Assembly: GCF_020520425.1 (NCBI RefSeq)
Contig: NC_079487.1
Span: 65,340,398 to 65,404,397, forward strand
Direction: 5' to 3'
From: Spinacia oleracea
Lineage: Eukaryota > Streptophyta > Magnoliopsida > Caryophyllales > Amaranthaceae
Length of the DNA: 64,000 nucleotides
Both the position numbers and the translations under genes were made by a program. The notes beneath the pieces were generated by a model. That model was not told the DNA's origin, did not search any database, and saw nothing but the letters and a program-made list of their open reading frames with translations. Of this stretch, positions 47,701-58,699 are shown one piece after another; position 1 is the first letter of the stretch, and each line of letters opens with the position of its first letter.

Positions 47701-50700
47701 CGTCTAAAAAATTTCATCCCCATCCCCGCCACCACCAGTGATAGGAACGATAGCCACCCCTCCCCATCCTCGTCTCGAGGGGTAAAAAACAAAATTCCTC
47801 TCTGCTCCACCACCCACCCGTGTATCCACATCCACCTCAAACCCTCCCCTATACTCACCTATTTTTTTCGGTAAGAGTGTTTTGAATTTTAAATCTTTTT
47901 TCTAGAGAATTGGGAAATTCGCTTATCTGATTAATTAGAGTAATTGAATAAATAAACAAAACGTTATACTACATAATGTATAGGATAGTATCCTATCCCT
48001 CCCAATTTAATCGTCACATTAAGTTTTCACGGAGTTTTATACGATAAGTAGATTTTGGGTTATCGATCTATTATATTTAAACACAAAAGTAGTTGAAGTG
48101 AATGAGAGAATAAGTGAGACCTTAAATTTTGATAGTGAGAAGAGAGATGTAATATATTAGTGAGTTCATGCCATAAAAGAAGTATGAAAATTAAATTGAC
48201 GGTCGAAAAAAGAAAGTGCGGCGATTAAATTGGAATAAAAGGAGTGTAAAAAAATATTGATATATTTATAATGAATTAGATGAAGGATACTCAAGGAAGG
48301 CAGGTCCAGTCTAAAATCCATCACCGCTTCATCACTCGCGTTGGATCATACATTTTTTAACCACATCACCCACCAAACTTTCCTCCATCCCTGCTCGGCC
48401 ATGAGGTGAATCCGCAAACAATCTAACATCCCTATATTCGGTAGATAATTTACTTTAGTTTTCAGCTAACTTTTGAATATATTGACATAAGGTTAGTACG
48501 GGGTATTAAAATTGAGTGTGTTGATAAAATTATTTAAAAAGTGACATACATGGTTAGGATTTAGTGAGTGTATTCAAATCCAATAAATTTAAACTCGCTC
48601 CATCTCCAAGGTGGGTAAATGATATCCTCAAACCCGCTCATCAACACAAAATCGATCTCTATTTATTAGTCAATATTAGTCAATCATCTATGTCTATCTT
48701 CGTCATCGGCCCAACCTAAAACCAAACTCGCCCGATCATAAATTGTGATGCATGCATAACATATTGCAATCCTTTACATAACATATTCAAAATATTTATG
48801 TTGTGCAAACTTATTAATAATATAGTAATTTTATTATAATACTACCACCATTTTTTGCCGGCTTAACAATTTTGACTAATTGTTTTGGTTTGAGAGGAAT
48901 CTTAACATTAGTTTTAATCTTTTTTTTTTTTAGAAAATTTTATCATAAGTTGTTTTTATTGATCATTTCCTTAATTTCTTATTTTTCTAAATTTTCAATT
49001 AAACTTATTTACTTTTCTTAATTTAAGTCTATTCCCTTAAATAAATAATTACTTCTTAACAATATGATTTTGTTTGAAATTAAAATTTTATTGAATAAAA
49101 TTTATAATCAACTATTTTCTTAATTAGCTTCATTCACATTCAATTACAATTAATAGTCAATTCAAAATTTACTTGAGTCAATACATGTTAGGTTCTTGCA
49201 TTTTGGGTTTTGTGACAGATTGCATGTCCTTTGAAATTTATTGTTGGTTCTAAGTTGCAGAATTTGAGGGATAAACTAAGTAATTTATTCCCTTTATTAT
49301 TTACACTGTAATTTTGACTCTTAAATAATTAGTTTTACCATGTTTTTGAATTAAAAAATGTAATACTTATTAGTTTTATCAACAAACTAATAAGTGCAAA
49401 TTGCGATGAAATAAAAGAAGTTTGAAAAATTAAATACATAAAAAAATTTAGTAGAATTTGAAAGGAATAAAAAAATGAAAATTATTTTTATCCCCTTATT
49501 TTCATGAATTTGTGTTGCTTTTTGATTGTACATTGCTTTTTGAGCTAAGATTTTAATGGCATCTTCTATGCTTTGATGTATGGTATACTAAATGACAAAA
49601 TCAATCAAAGATTTTAATTTCAACATTTGATATTACTCTAATTTTTTTATGGGAGGTTTTTGTAAGTTTTATTGATTATTTTCCTCTTTATATTGTCGAC
49701 ATGCTTATTTGTTTTCTTGATTCAAGTCATTTTCTTATTTATAATAGAGGTAATGTAGTTTAATTAGTAACTCAATGGGTGCATTTTAATCTTTTTACAT
49801 AGACACCAAATCATCTCATCTTCCCTTATAGAATAGAGGTCAATACTTGGTGATATTGGTAAATGGTCTAGATAGTCATACAAAGCTAAGTAGTATTTGG
49901 TAATTCAAATATCTTTAGATAGTCATATGGGCAAGCTAAGCAAATTTTAGAAAATAGTTGTGCGAATACTTTAAGATGATCATGATTATTCACGGCAATA
50001 TGAATTATCATTTTAGGAAATATTTTACTTTTTATACAGTTTGATATTAATTACACACTTAGCTTATGTAAAAAAAAGATCTTAATTACACATACTATTG
50101 GCAATGAAAGTCATGATTGCAAATTTACGCATATAAATGCCCTAAATATGCATGTTTAGATGGTTAATAGTAGATGATTAACATTGATCGTAATTCACCA
50201 TATACGAATACTACACCAAAAATCTACTATTTATATATGACTATGACATAATTCGGTTATTGCACTCGTATCACTTATATTAATTATACTGGAGACTGTT
50301 GTTTTATCTTATTATATATATGATAAACGACATTAATAAAAAAAATTGTTCGCCAATATTGTAATTTCCAATTTCACAGCTTAAGTAACCAAGTAACATA
50401 TTAGCATTTTATTCTTTGCAAGTTAATTTCCATAATTTATTACGTGGTATATAATAGCGTAGATAATCGAAACATTCGTGCAATAATTACTTAAGCTTCT
50501 GATTACGTGCATAAATATATGTCCATATATTTTACATAGCTAAGTCAAAATAATATAGTGACATGAATATTTTTTAATTAAATAACAATATAATCAGTTT
50601 TTTTAGGTTTAGGAAAGAATATTTATCATAATATATGAATCTTTAAGAATGGAATATTCAGAAAATCTTTAAGTTTTTAAAATGGCAATCAATAATATCC

Positions 50701-53700
50701 TCTCTGATTCTTTCTCAATAAGACAAAATAAATTTAGACTAATAATTATTTTTTAAAATTAAAAGAGAGGCCAATCAATGAGTGACATTTGTCATCACCA
50801 CATTGATTTCCTCTCTTTTAGTATATTATATAGATTAGAAAAATGGAATTAAATTTAGAGTTGAATTTACTAGGTTATGTCTGGAATTTCACGTGGGAAG
50901 AATATGGGAGGAGATAGTGGAAATGCGAAGCATCATTAGCCTACAAAGTATTGGAAACATAATTGCTTGTCCCCTGAAAAAAAAACAAAAAAACAACAAA
51001 GAAACATAATTGCTTGGGAACTTGGGCCTACTAGGAAGAAAGGCACGTGAGTTAGTTTATTTCTTTTCTCCATCCACATAAACTCCCGTCAAATTACCAT
51101 TCCGCCATTAATTATGTGGGGATCAACACCATTGGTTTTAGCACATCCAACGGGTGACAATTTTTCTCAGGATTCTGGACCAGTGTATAAAACAGCGCAA
51201 AGCGCACTAAAGCGATATGAGTCCTAGAGCTTAAGCGCAAGCACAAGGTGTGCGCTTCATCGAAGTGAAGCGCACTTTTTAAGAATTAAAGGTTTTTTTT
51301 TTACTATTATGCATATATATCTTAGCAAAATAACCACAAATATATATACACATCAGATTTGCTTCCAAAAATAAATTATTCTTTGTTTTAACAAAAATAA
51401 AGCATATAACATAGTGTTTACCAGAAGCTAGGGTCGGTGACTATTTCTTCTATTTTTCCTTTTCTTTTGGATTCTTGGCCTACTTTCTATTCATCATTAT
51501 TATCATTATCATTACCCCATTGCCTCAAAGAGGCTCCCGCAAGAAGCGGGGTAAGAGGGGGTCGGACGTACGCAACCTTACCCCTGCAATTGCAGAGAGG
51601 TTGTTTCCAATTGACCCAAAAGCAATAACGGGACGACCATCTTCTACTTCATGGAAAGGAAGCGAAGAGGTTTTAAGAACCATTTTGATTTAGTCCATTA
51701 CATCCCAGAGCCAAAAGAACAAATGAATCTTTGGCTCCATTGGAAATGAACATTTGGCCTACTTTCTATTGTTAAGGATTAATAGGGAGTGGTCCAAAAC
51801 ACAATAACAACATATAATAAAAGCTTTCAACGTAAAGTAATAAAAAAAAAAAATCAAAGAAGCGCCAAAAAGCGCGCTTTTTACGCTTCGGGAGCTTCAT
51901 GCGCTTAAGCGCTTAAGCGCGCTTAATCACAAGGGCTTCGCTCAGACCTAATTAAGCGCTTTGCCCTGAAGCTTCGCGCTTCAGAGCAAAGCGCGCGCTT
52001 TTTTGAACACTGTTCTGGCTGACAAAATAAGTTTACCATCGTAGCTAAAGAGTTCCTTAAAGTCTTCAATCTTTATTTGACATCTTGGACTGAAGGTGTG
52101 CCTAAATTTTGTAAAGCGGTTTGAAGATCATATATGTCTTCATTTTGAAACGTGCAATTAGTTTGGACTTGGGAGTAAGGTAATAGACAACGCATTGTCA
52201 TTTGGAAATGTCTTATAATGCTGGTCTTTTGAAAAGTGACAATTACCTAGCGAGCATTGGTCTCCATCTTTTGCAATTACATGATTCTGCTATGCGTCTT
52301 TAGATCTCCTTGTCACATTCTGTTCATGGGTATGACATTGGTTTCCAGGAAAATTTGGCAGGAACCATGCATAGTATTTGCTCCTCATTGGAGCCTGCGG
52401 GTTGGGCCTGCTGTTCATTTTCTTCAGCGTTGGCATGGGAATGAAAATGCTTTGCTTGTTCTGGAGGTGGTTTTCTTCTTTCACTTAATCTTTACGTTGA
52501 TATCATGCAAGCGATTTAACAAATAACTAGTTCTTTAGCTCGGGCGATACCCCGAGTCATTACTTGGATAACTTTAACTATACCTTTTTGAAAAAACAAT
52601 CATAATTAACTCCTACTCTTATTAAGTTATTGATAAACATCATCACTTATTATATTTCATTTGCAAATAATAACATGTAGCATGACAGGGGCGGATCCAA
52701 GAATTATTAGAATGAGGGTCCAAAAAATAAGGCAACTTTATTGCATAATTTTTTACAAGTCACACACATTTCAAAATCTAAAGGAACAATTCATTTATAA
52801 GGTAAAATAAAATGTGGCACCCAAAAAAATAAGGAAAAATAAAACTAATTATTATGAACAAAAAAAATTGTCTACGATGATTTTGCATTCTGAGTTATAT
52901 AATTTGTAGTCTTGTATACTCGTATTATTATCTTGTAAGTCATAAGTACCATTCCATTTTAGACGCATATGTTGTTTAAGTGTAACTCAATAGATTTATA
53001 TGGACTTAACGAACATTACACGACTAATAAGCAGTAAAGGTTCGTGTTATCGTCTATCACAACTTAGAAAGATTCTGCACTATTGCGCAGGTGATACCAT
53101 ACTTTACTACCACGGTAGTAGGATTCAGTATATTGCAGTTGCAGATATGCAGTAGGTTTCTCTTGGAAAATTAATTTTATCATATGGTTATCCACACGTT
53201 TTTGAAATTGGGTAGTAAACTAACAGTAGATGGGAAAAACACAAGAACATATTTAGACTTGAGAGGTGCAACTAATCTTAGAAAGACTGAGCGCCTCAAG
53301 GAATGATAGGAGTCTATACAACTACTTTGAGTCTTTAGAAGGAGAGAGAAATAAGATTTTTATTTGTTATTTTAGTCTTTACAATCCTTTTTTAATTGAA
53401 TATGAGTTTCTCTTCCCACTTTCACATGAAGGCTGACATTTTTTTTTTTTGGAATTGCTTTCCCATTTTCCTATACTCAATACTCCATATTTTATTTAGC
53501 CTTTTCTCTTTAATTATTACTTACTACTTTCTCTCTCCATTATTAGGATCATTAATACTTTTTCCGTTCTTATTTACATAACATAATTTTCTTTTAGGGA
53601 ATTTTTTTTTAGTTGACACAATTCTATTACGGGAAAGTTTTATATGGTGAATTGTCATATTTGCCCTCACTTTTGAAGAGATCAAAGTGATGGTTTGTTG

Positions 53701-56263
53701 TTGTTGTTGTTAAGGGGCACTTTGTCCTTTAACTTTCTCTTTTACTTCTTCTTAATATGTGTGCCTAAATCTATTGTGTCATGTAAATAAGAATTAAGGA
53801 AGTATAAATTATTTTTTCCAGCCCAAATGACCATTACGCAGGTCCACCCCTGAGCATGACATAGCCAAGTGGATAAGTCATTAGCATTGAATCAAGTGGT
53901 CATGGGTTTGAATCTTGTAAAACTATACATGGGTTTCTAATTTTGAGACTTTAGAATATATGTGGATGACATGGAATGACATGTGTCGAATTAAAGCAGG
54001 AGAGCGCCACATGGCATGATAGACTTTCCTACAAATGCCTTTTAATATATTAGTATAGCTTAATGTGGATAAAGATTCTATTTTCTTTATTTAAACAATG
54101 CAAATTACGTTCATTAATAATGTTTTCACTTTTATCCAAAACCTGATGTTGCAAAATTGAAGAACTTTAATTAAAATAATCACTTGGCACGATTTTTGTC
54201 AGAATATTGGGGACATTTATGTTACAATATAAAAGGAAATATTCCAAATATAAAGATTAAAAAGGGACCCCAAAACAGAATACGTAAATAATAAAAAGGG
54301 AAGGAGGGAGGATACTAAATTCTAATAATACTCCATATCTACAAATTTCACTTTTATTGTTAACAACAGTGATATGTGTGATTTCTACAGAGAGGATTGG
54401 ATGCTGATCTTGCTCTCCTACCTTTTAAACCTATGGCCATGAAGGTCCTTCAATGTTCATTTCTCTCTGGCATAAGGTGAGTTATTTTCTTTGTTTCTTC
54501 GCTTCTGCTTTTATATTTTGTTGCACATATTTTCCACGTGCTTGTTGCTTAAAATGGTTGTTTCCTTGTGTATACTTTTTTGCATCTAGATGTTACTGGC
54601 CTATTTTTTGATCATCATTAAAAACACTACTCATGCTATTTGAATAGTGGTCGGTGCTTCTTGTTTTATTATGATTAGTCAAGGAGTCTATCAAATTCTA
54701 ATTTCCTTCAAGTTATTTGGTGAAACAGAGGAACAATCACTATGAGGAAGTAAGGGCTATTCGGCTATTCTTCCCACTCCTGTGAACATTAGGGCCATAA
54801 ATATTGCTGTTTTCCTTCAAAAAACAATTTACTTCTAATGCTTGTTAATTGCAACTTATACATCAGTTTCATCATTTGCAAGTTGCATTTGTCTTATGCC
54901 ATTCTAATTTATAAACCATTAAGCCTTTTGTCTTAGATGCTGTATAGTCACTTCAGAGGTTATATTTGTGATTTCCATTTTAAAAGTCCTAGTTATAAAA
55001 AGTAATTGCGTAGTGACGACTTTCATGTTCCTTTAATTTAGTAATTTCTAGTTGCTAAATTTGCCATCGTAAAAGTTGTGGCCCTCGACTTTTTTTGGAG
55101 GCCTAGATTATTTTGCTTCTGTGACTGAGTTTCTTCTCTGAATTCTCCTTCCAACTTATCTACCGCCAAGTTTAGGCTTTGGAACTGAGCCTTGTAGGTG
55201 GTTAATTGGTCTACTGATGCAATCTGTTGCTATCTGAAACTTGTTCCTTTCATTACTCCTTTCAAAAACTTTCTTCTTTGAAACCTTAATGAAGATCAAT
55301 TATCCCTGATTATTTCTGTCAATGCCAACAGAGAATTAACATTAGCTTTCCTCAAGAGGCAATATAATTGCTGCCAGTCTATAATTATCATCTGTTTTGG
55401 TGTTCTTGGCTTAGTATTTCCTCAAGAGGCAATATAATTGCTTCTAGTCTCTATATTTAATTAATTATCATCTGTTTTGGTGTTCTTGGCCTAGTCTTTC
55501 CTCAAGAGGCAATATAATTGTTGCTGGTCTCTATAATTATAATTTGTTTTCGTGTTGTTGGCCTAGTCTTGTTTCCTGCAGTTTGTCATATATGTTTGCT
55601 GTATCATATGACCTCTGTATTGTTTCAGATCAAGTAAAGTTGCACCTTTAATGGAGAAACTGCAACCCAAGTGTGTGTTGGTAATTCTTCTTCCTCTGAC
55701 TTTTATATTCACTCTCATTGCTGTATACTCTCCATTATTCCATGATTTCTAACGAAACTTTCTATTACCCGAAATAGTTACCAGAAAACTTGAAGACTTT
55801 TGTTGGAAATTCAAACACAAAGTCAATGTCAGTGATCTACTACTTTGAAAGCATTATGTTACGTGTCCCTAGCCTAAAGAGAAGTGCAGAGCTCAAGATT
55901 TCAGCAGATTTAGTCTCCCGATATCAGTGGATAAGTTTAAAGGAAGAGGATATTAACATTACAAGACTAAAGGGGGAGCTGAGCGTAGAACATGGGAAGT
56001 ATCGGTTACTTACAGGGAAGGAATCCAAGGGGACCTGCGTTGATTTGGAAAGGCTTTCAATTGCTTTAGAAAATATGGGTTTTAAAATTACTGTAGAACA
56101 AGAAGTGAGTTGTAGATCAGGTATATCTTTTGATATACATGTGCACGAGCCTAGCAAGGGTTTGATAAAAGTCGGGCCAAATATCACAACAATCAGCACA
56201 TCTGACAAAGACTTGTCCTCCAGAATTCACAAAGCTGTGGATACTATATTGTGCGACATCTAA
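41769..56263 (+). CDS. INTS9: INTS9, Integrator complex subunit 9
   Basis: Eleven coding exons: 41769-41777, 41938-42324, 42443-42657, 44560-44865, 45047-45254, 45922-46014, 46111-46202, 52349-52466, 54391-54476, 55629-55680, 55778-56263. All phases agree; the 2052 nt give 683 residues, near the ~700 usual for plant INTS9. Exon 1 is only MKL, joined to TCLSKGQGYYFPPCHI. The metallo-beta-lactamase fold follows, where the catalytic HxHxDH is replaced by ISSPMGMLGLPFL (about residues 111-123); INTS9 is known to be catalytically dead and to pair with the active nuclease INTS11 in the nucleus for snRNA 3' processing. The beta-CASP part has GGSVLIPIGRIG (about 344-355) and QEPCIVFAPHWSLR. The C-terminal region, the INTS11-binding part in animals, is encoded by exon 11. 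In exon 4 the upstream AG (44558-44559) keeps frame; the next AG does not. Confidence 0.93.
42718..43598. mobile_element. Tourist-like (PIF/Harbinger) element in intron 3
   Basis: Ends GTGGTCGTTTGGTTCAA and, inverted, GGGGCCGTTTGGTTCAA, with GGTATGGGTTT repeated further in. TTA lies on both sides (42715-42717, 43599-43601), the typical duplication. 881 bp, no transposase frame; it includes a long G-run at 43388-43407. Confidence 0.8.
45355..45616. mobile_element. Stowaway-like MITE in intron 5
   Basis: Inverted ends TTTCCTGCGTTTCACAATAG and TTTCCTTTGTTTCTTAATAG, flanked by TA on both sides. 262 bp, AT-rich, no coding. A second, partial Stowaway end (ACGGACAAAGGAGTA) is at 45657-45671. Confidence 0.75.
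47308..50834 (-). mobile_element. Non-autonomous Helitron in INTS9 intron 7
   Basis: Minus-strand start A|TCTATATAATATACTAAAAG at 50834 and end with a GTGCATCGCAC hairpin then CTAG|T at 47308. About 3.5 kb with no Rep/helicase frame. Inside, a Stowaway-like inverted repeat spans about 47991-48244 (CCAATTTAATCG at both ends). It accounts for over half of the 6.1-kb intron. Confidence 0.75.
51181..52012. mobile_element. hAT-like element in INTS9 intron 7
   Basis: Ends CAGTGTATAAAACAGCGC and, inverted, CAGTGTTCAAAAAAGCGC, flanked by TTCTGGAC and TTCTGGCT (8 bp, six matching). Both ends are packed with AAGCGC/GCGCTT motifs that can pair. No transposase. A SINE is inserted inside. Confidence 0.75.
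51492..51753 (-). mobile_element. SINE with 17-bp target site duplication
   Basis: TTGGCCTACTTTCTATT lies on both sides (51475-51491 and 51754-51770), the long direct repeat left by LINE-type retroposition. On the minus strand the body holds GGGTAAGGTTGCGTACGTCC, a phrase of common plant SINEs, GGGTCAATTGG resembling a Pol III B box, and an ATAATGATAATG tail. 262 bp. Confidence 0.82.
52687..53852. mobile_element. hAT-like element nested in the intron 8 Helitron
   Basis: AGCATGAC on both sides (52679-52686 and 53853-53860), 8 bp as expected for hAT. Ends AGGGGCGGATCC and, inverted, CAGGGGTGGACC. No transposase frame. Holds a Stowaway-like MITE. Confidence 0.75.
53558..53802. mobile_element. 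Stowaway-like MITE inside the hAT-like element
   Basis: Inverted ends CTTTTTCCGTTCTTATTTAC and CTTCCTTAATTCTTATTTAC with TA on each side; 245 bp. Confidence 0.75.
55347..55574 (+). repeat. Three-copy minisatellite in INTS9 intron 9
   Basis: Units of 70-80 bp starting TTTCCTCAAGAGGCAATATA at 55347, 55417 and 55497; each continues to a TTTTGGTGTTCTTGGC-like end. The array stops about 55 bp before exon 10. Confidence 0.9.
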
Positions 56264-57950
56264 TGGGATAGGTCTTTGTGTAGTTCACTATAAAGTGCAC
56301 TTCTGTATTGGTTCAGGACATTAAGATTGAGAAACGAGCAAAGGTGCATAATTGTCAATCCTCAGAGGGTGACTATTGAGTAAGTTTTGGTCTGTTTTTT
56401 ATATTGTACAGAATTTTTATTGATTTCATGGGCAGAATCTACAATTACCTTGGGGTAAATCCAGTCAGCATATCCTGCAATCAGGAGCTGCCAACTCTGC
56501 AATAATTTTGGTTTGGGGAGGGGTTGGTGGTTCAGCTAACCTAATGGGGAAACTCTTTCCTTCTTTCCACCATACCACTCTTGTTGAGCGGGATTTTTTT
56601 TCCCAAAAATCCTACATCCAACTTAACCGCCCAAATTTCAGTTAAAAAAAATTAAAATTTTCAACTGATTTCATAACAGCCATTGCAAGTGTTTCATTTT
56701 CTTGACCAACATTGAAATGAGGTGATTTTCTTCATGTATTATGCTATTTGTAATTCAATTATTTTGGTTGGTTATTCAAATTGAAACAGTATGTTTCATT
56801 ACATTAGGTGATTTTAAATAGTACTGGGATGATTTTAAATTCGAAAAATTGATGGGAATAAGTCAACCTTTGTTCTGGGTCTGTTTGGTAAGCACTTTCA
56901 GTTACCTTAAATCATTAGGTGCTAATATGATAAGTCACCTTAAACCATTAGAAGTGTTTGGCAGGTAGCTGAAATAAAATATAAGTTAGATAAAGTGATT
57001 GATATTAAAACGTTAATCTGATTAACGTTTGAGTTTTAGCTCCTGAAATTATTATTTTTCTTTAAAAAAATATTGATAATAGAATTCTAAATAATGAAAA
57101 AAACCCTAATAACGTTATAATTTCACAATTCACAATTCACCCCTAATAACGCTATATTTCAAGAGAGCACTTGGCAGACGGCACTCTGGAACTCGACCGT
57201 ATTCGGTATGTGACGATTCTTTCTACTACCCTATATTTTTCTTATTGATTCTCTTTGAATTTGATTGTAAATTATATGATGAATTATTGTCAATTTTACT
57301 ATTTTGATTCTTATGTTTTTTATTGCAATTTTAGGGTTGTTTTGGAGTTTGATCGTAAACTATAATTGTCGCAGTTATTTGATTACAACCAAATCAATAC
57401 AAAACTGGAAAAAAAAAATAGAATTGGATTTAACACAAGTGTTAGAATATGAATATTTATGTATATAATCATATAAATTGATTAAGATTGATTCCGTAAT
57501 ATTGTGTGATTGATTGTAATATTGCGTGATTGTGTAAATATCTTGTGATATATTTACCTAAATTAGTGTGTAATAGTTGTTGTATGAAGTATAAGCTATT
57601 CACGCATCAATAAAACTGAGACCATGTAATTCGCGAATGTCCAGTACTCCAGCTGCTTTTTTGGTTTGGCGGAAGATGGGTCTTACTGATGAAGAGCTAC
57701 TACGTCTTCCCTACAAAGATTGGTTTATAATTTATAGGGAAAATTGATAGTTCTAATTAAGTTGGTGGATAAGGAGGGACCAAATAAGTTTTATGTTCAC
57801 TCAAGTTGGAATAATAAATAAGACTCTTGTCTTGGAACAATTGATTAGTTGGGATTTTCCAAGAGTGGGGTGGGTTCATACGAGTAAGTCTAGTGCCGGG
57901 GGATCATACGAGGATGCAGAGGTGAGGTGTTGGAGTGCTTTGCTGCCAAC
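56264..57950. other. INTS9 3' flank and intergenic DNA
   Basis: 3' untranslated sequence likely runs into about 56264-56420. GGGTCTGTTTGGTAAGC at 56878 resembles a PIF/Harbinger inverted end, but no partner end was found. Nothing else recognised. Confidence 0.45.
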
Positions 57951-58170
57951 TGTGGTATAGTATTAGGAAATAATATCAACTAGTTATTAGAATTTGCTCA
58001 CAATTCTAATACTAGTATTATCGTGTTTGAGTTAGCTTAGTCTCCTAGGTTATATGTACTATAACCTAGTGGAATTATCTCACATATTGTACTATATATA
58101 TTCATTGTTCAAACAATAATAAGGTCAAGCTTTTACGCAAGATTATCAATTTGTCATATAGGGACGTGCA
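57951..58170 (+). repeat. Possible Copia LTR fragment
   Basis: TACTATAACCTAGTGGAATT, then TACTATATATATTCATTGTT and AACAATAATAAG are typical of the TATA and 3' part of short Copia LTRs. Ends not defined. Confidence 0.35.
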
Positions 58171-58307
58171 CTAGAGCAGTACATTTTTGTCTAATCATAG
58201 TTGTCATCTAAAATTGCCTCAACTAGTATGTTTTTTTGTTATCTTTTTCATATTTGCTGATTATGATTTTATTGTTTAATTCTTATGTTAGTATACTTTT
58301 GTGGTAG

Positions 58308-58619
58308 ATGACATCACCTATGGATAAAAAAGAGGGAAACTACATATGGTCAGATGAGGAAATGGTCATGTACTGTGAAATTTTGAAAAACTCCATTAAT
58401 GAGAATGGGCGTGGACAAGGGGTTAACTGGGCATTAGTTCATAAGGAGTTCGAGGAAAAAATTAATGCAAAATGCTCAATAAAAACTTTGAAGAATAAAT
58501 TTGATCATATGAGGAGAGAATGACGGCTTTGGAAGTTCTTGAAATCAGGGGAAACTGGTCTAGGATGGGATCCCGCAACGAGAAAAATTCAAGCACCAAA
58601 AAATGGTGGGAAAGGAAAA
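58308..58619 (+). pseudogene. Myb/SANT-like domain gene with one nonsense codon
   Basis: 71 codons from ATG carry a Myb/SANT-like domain: YIWSDEEMVMYCEILKNSI, NWALVHKEFEEKI and IKTLKNKFDHMRRE. The frame then meets TGA at 58521 and goes on in the same frame with LWKFLKSGETGLGWDPATRK to a likely donor (AAG|GTTAGT). Relatives (L10-interacting Myb proteins and ORF1 of PIF/Harbinger transposons) usually have Trp where the TGA stands. The downstream part is lost at the Copia relic. It may be a transposon ORF1 or a host gene; the Harbinger-like end at 56878 favours the former weakly. Confidence 0.7.
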
Positions 58620-58699
58620 TTAAGGTTAGTACAGTAATCATTAAAACATATTACTCCTAATTTATTAACGTGTTTTATACAATTTAGAAAATTTAATAT

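Larger units (their letters stand above)
52527..54059 (-). mobile_element. Helitron-like element in INTS9 intron 8
   Basis: Plus strand CTAGTTCTTTAGCTCGGGCG begins at 52527 (3' end on minus; stem CTCGGG/CCCGAG). AATATATTAGTATAGC ends near 54059 (5' end on minus). Most of it is a nested hAT-like element; the Helitron itself is only ~360 bp. The 5' end is imperfect. Confidence 0.6.
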
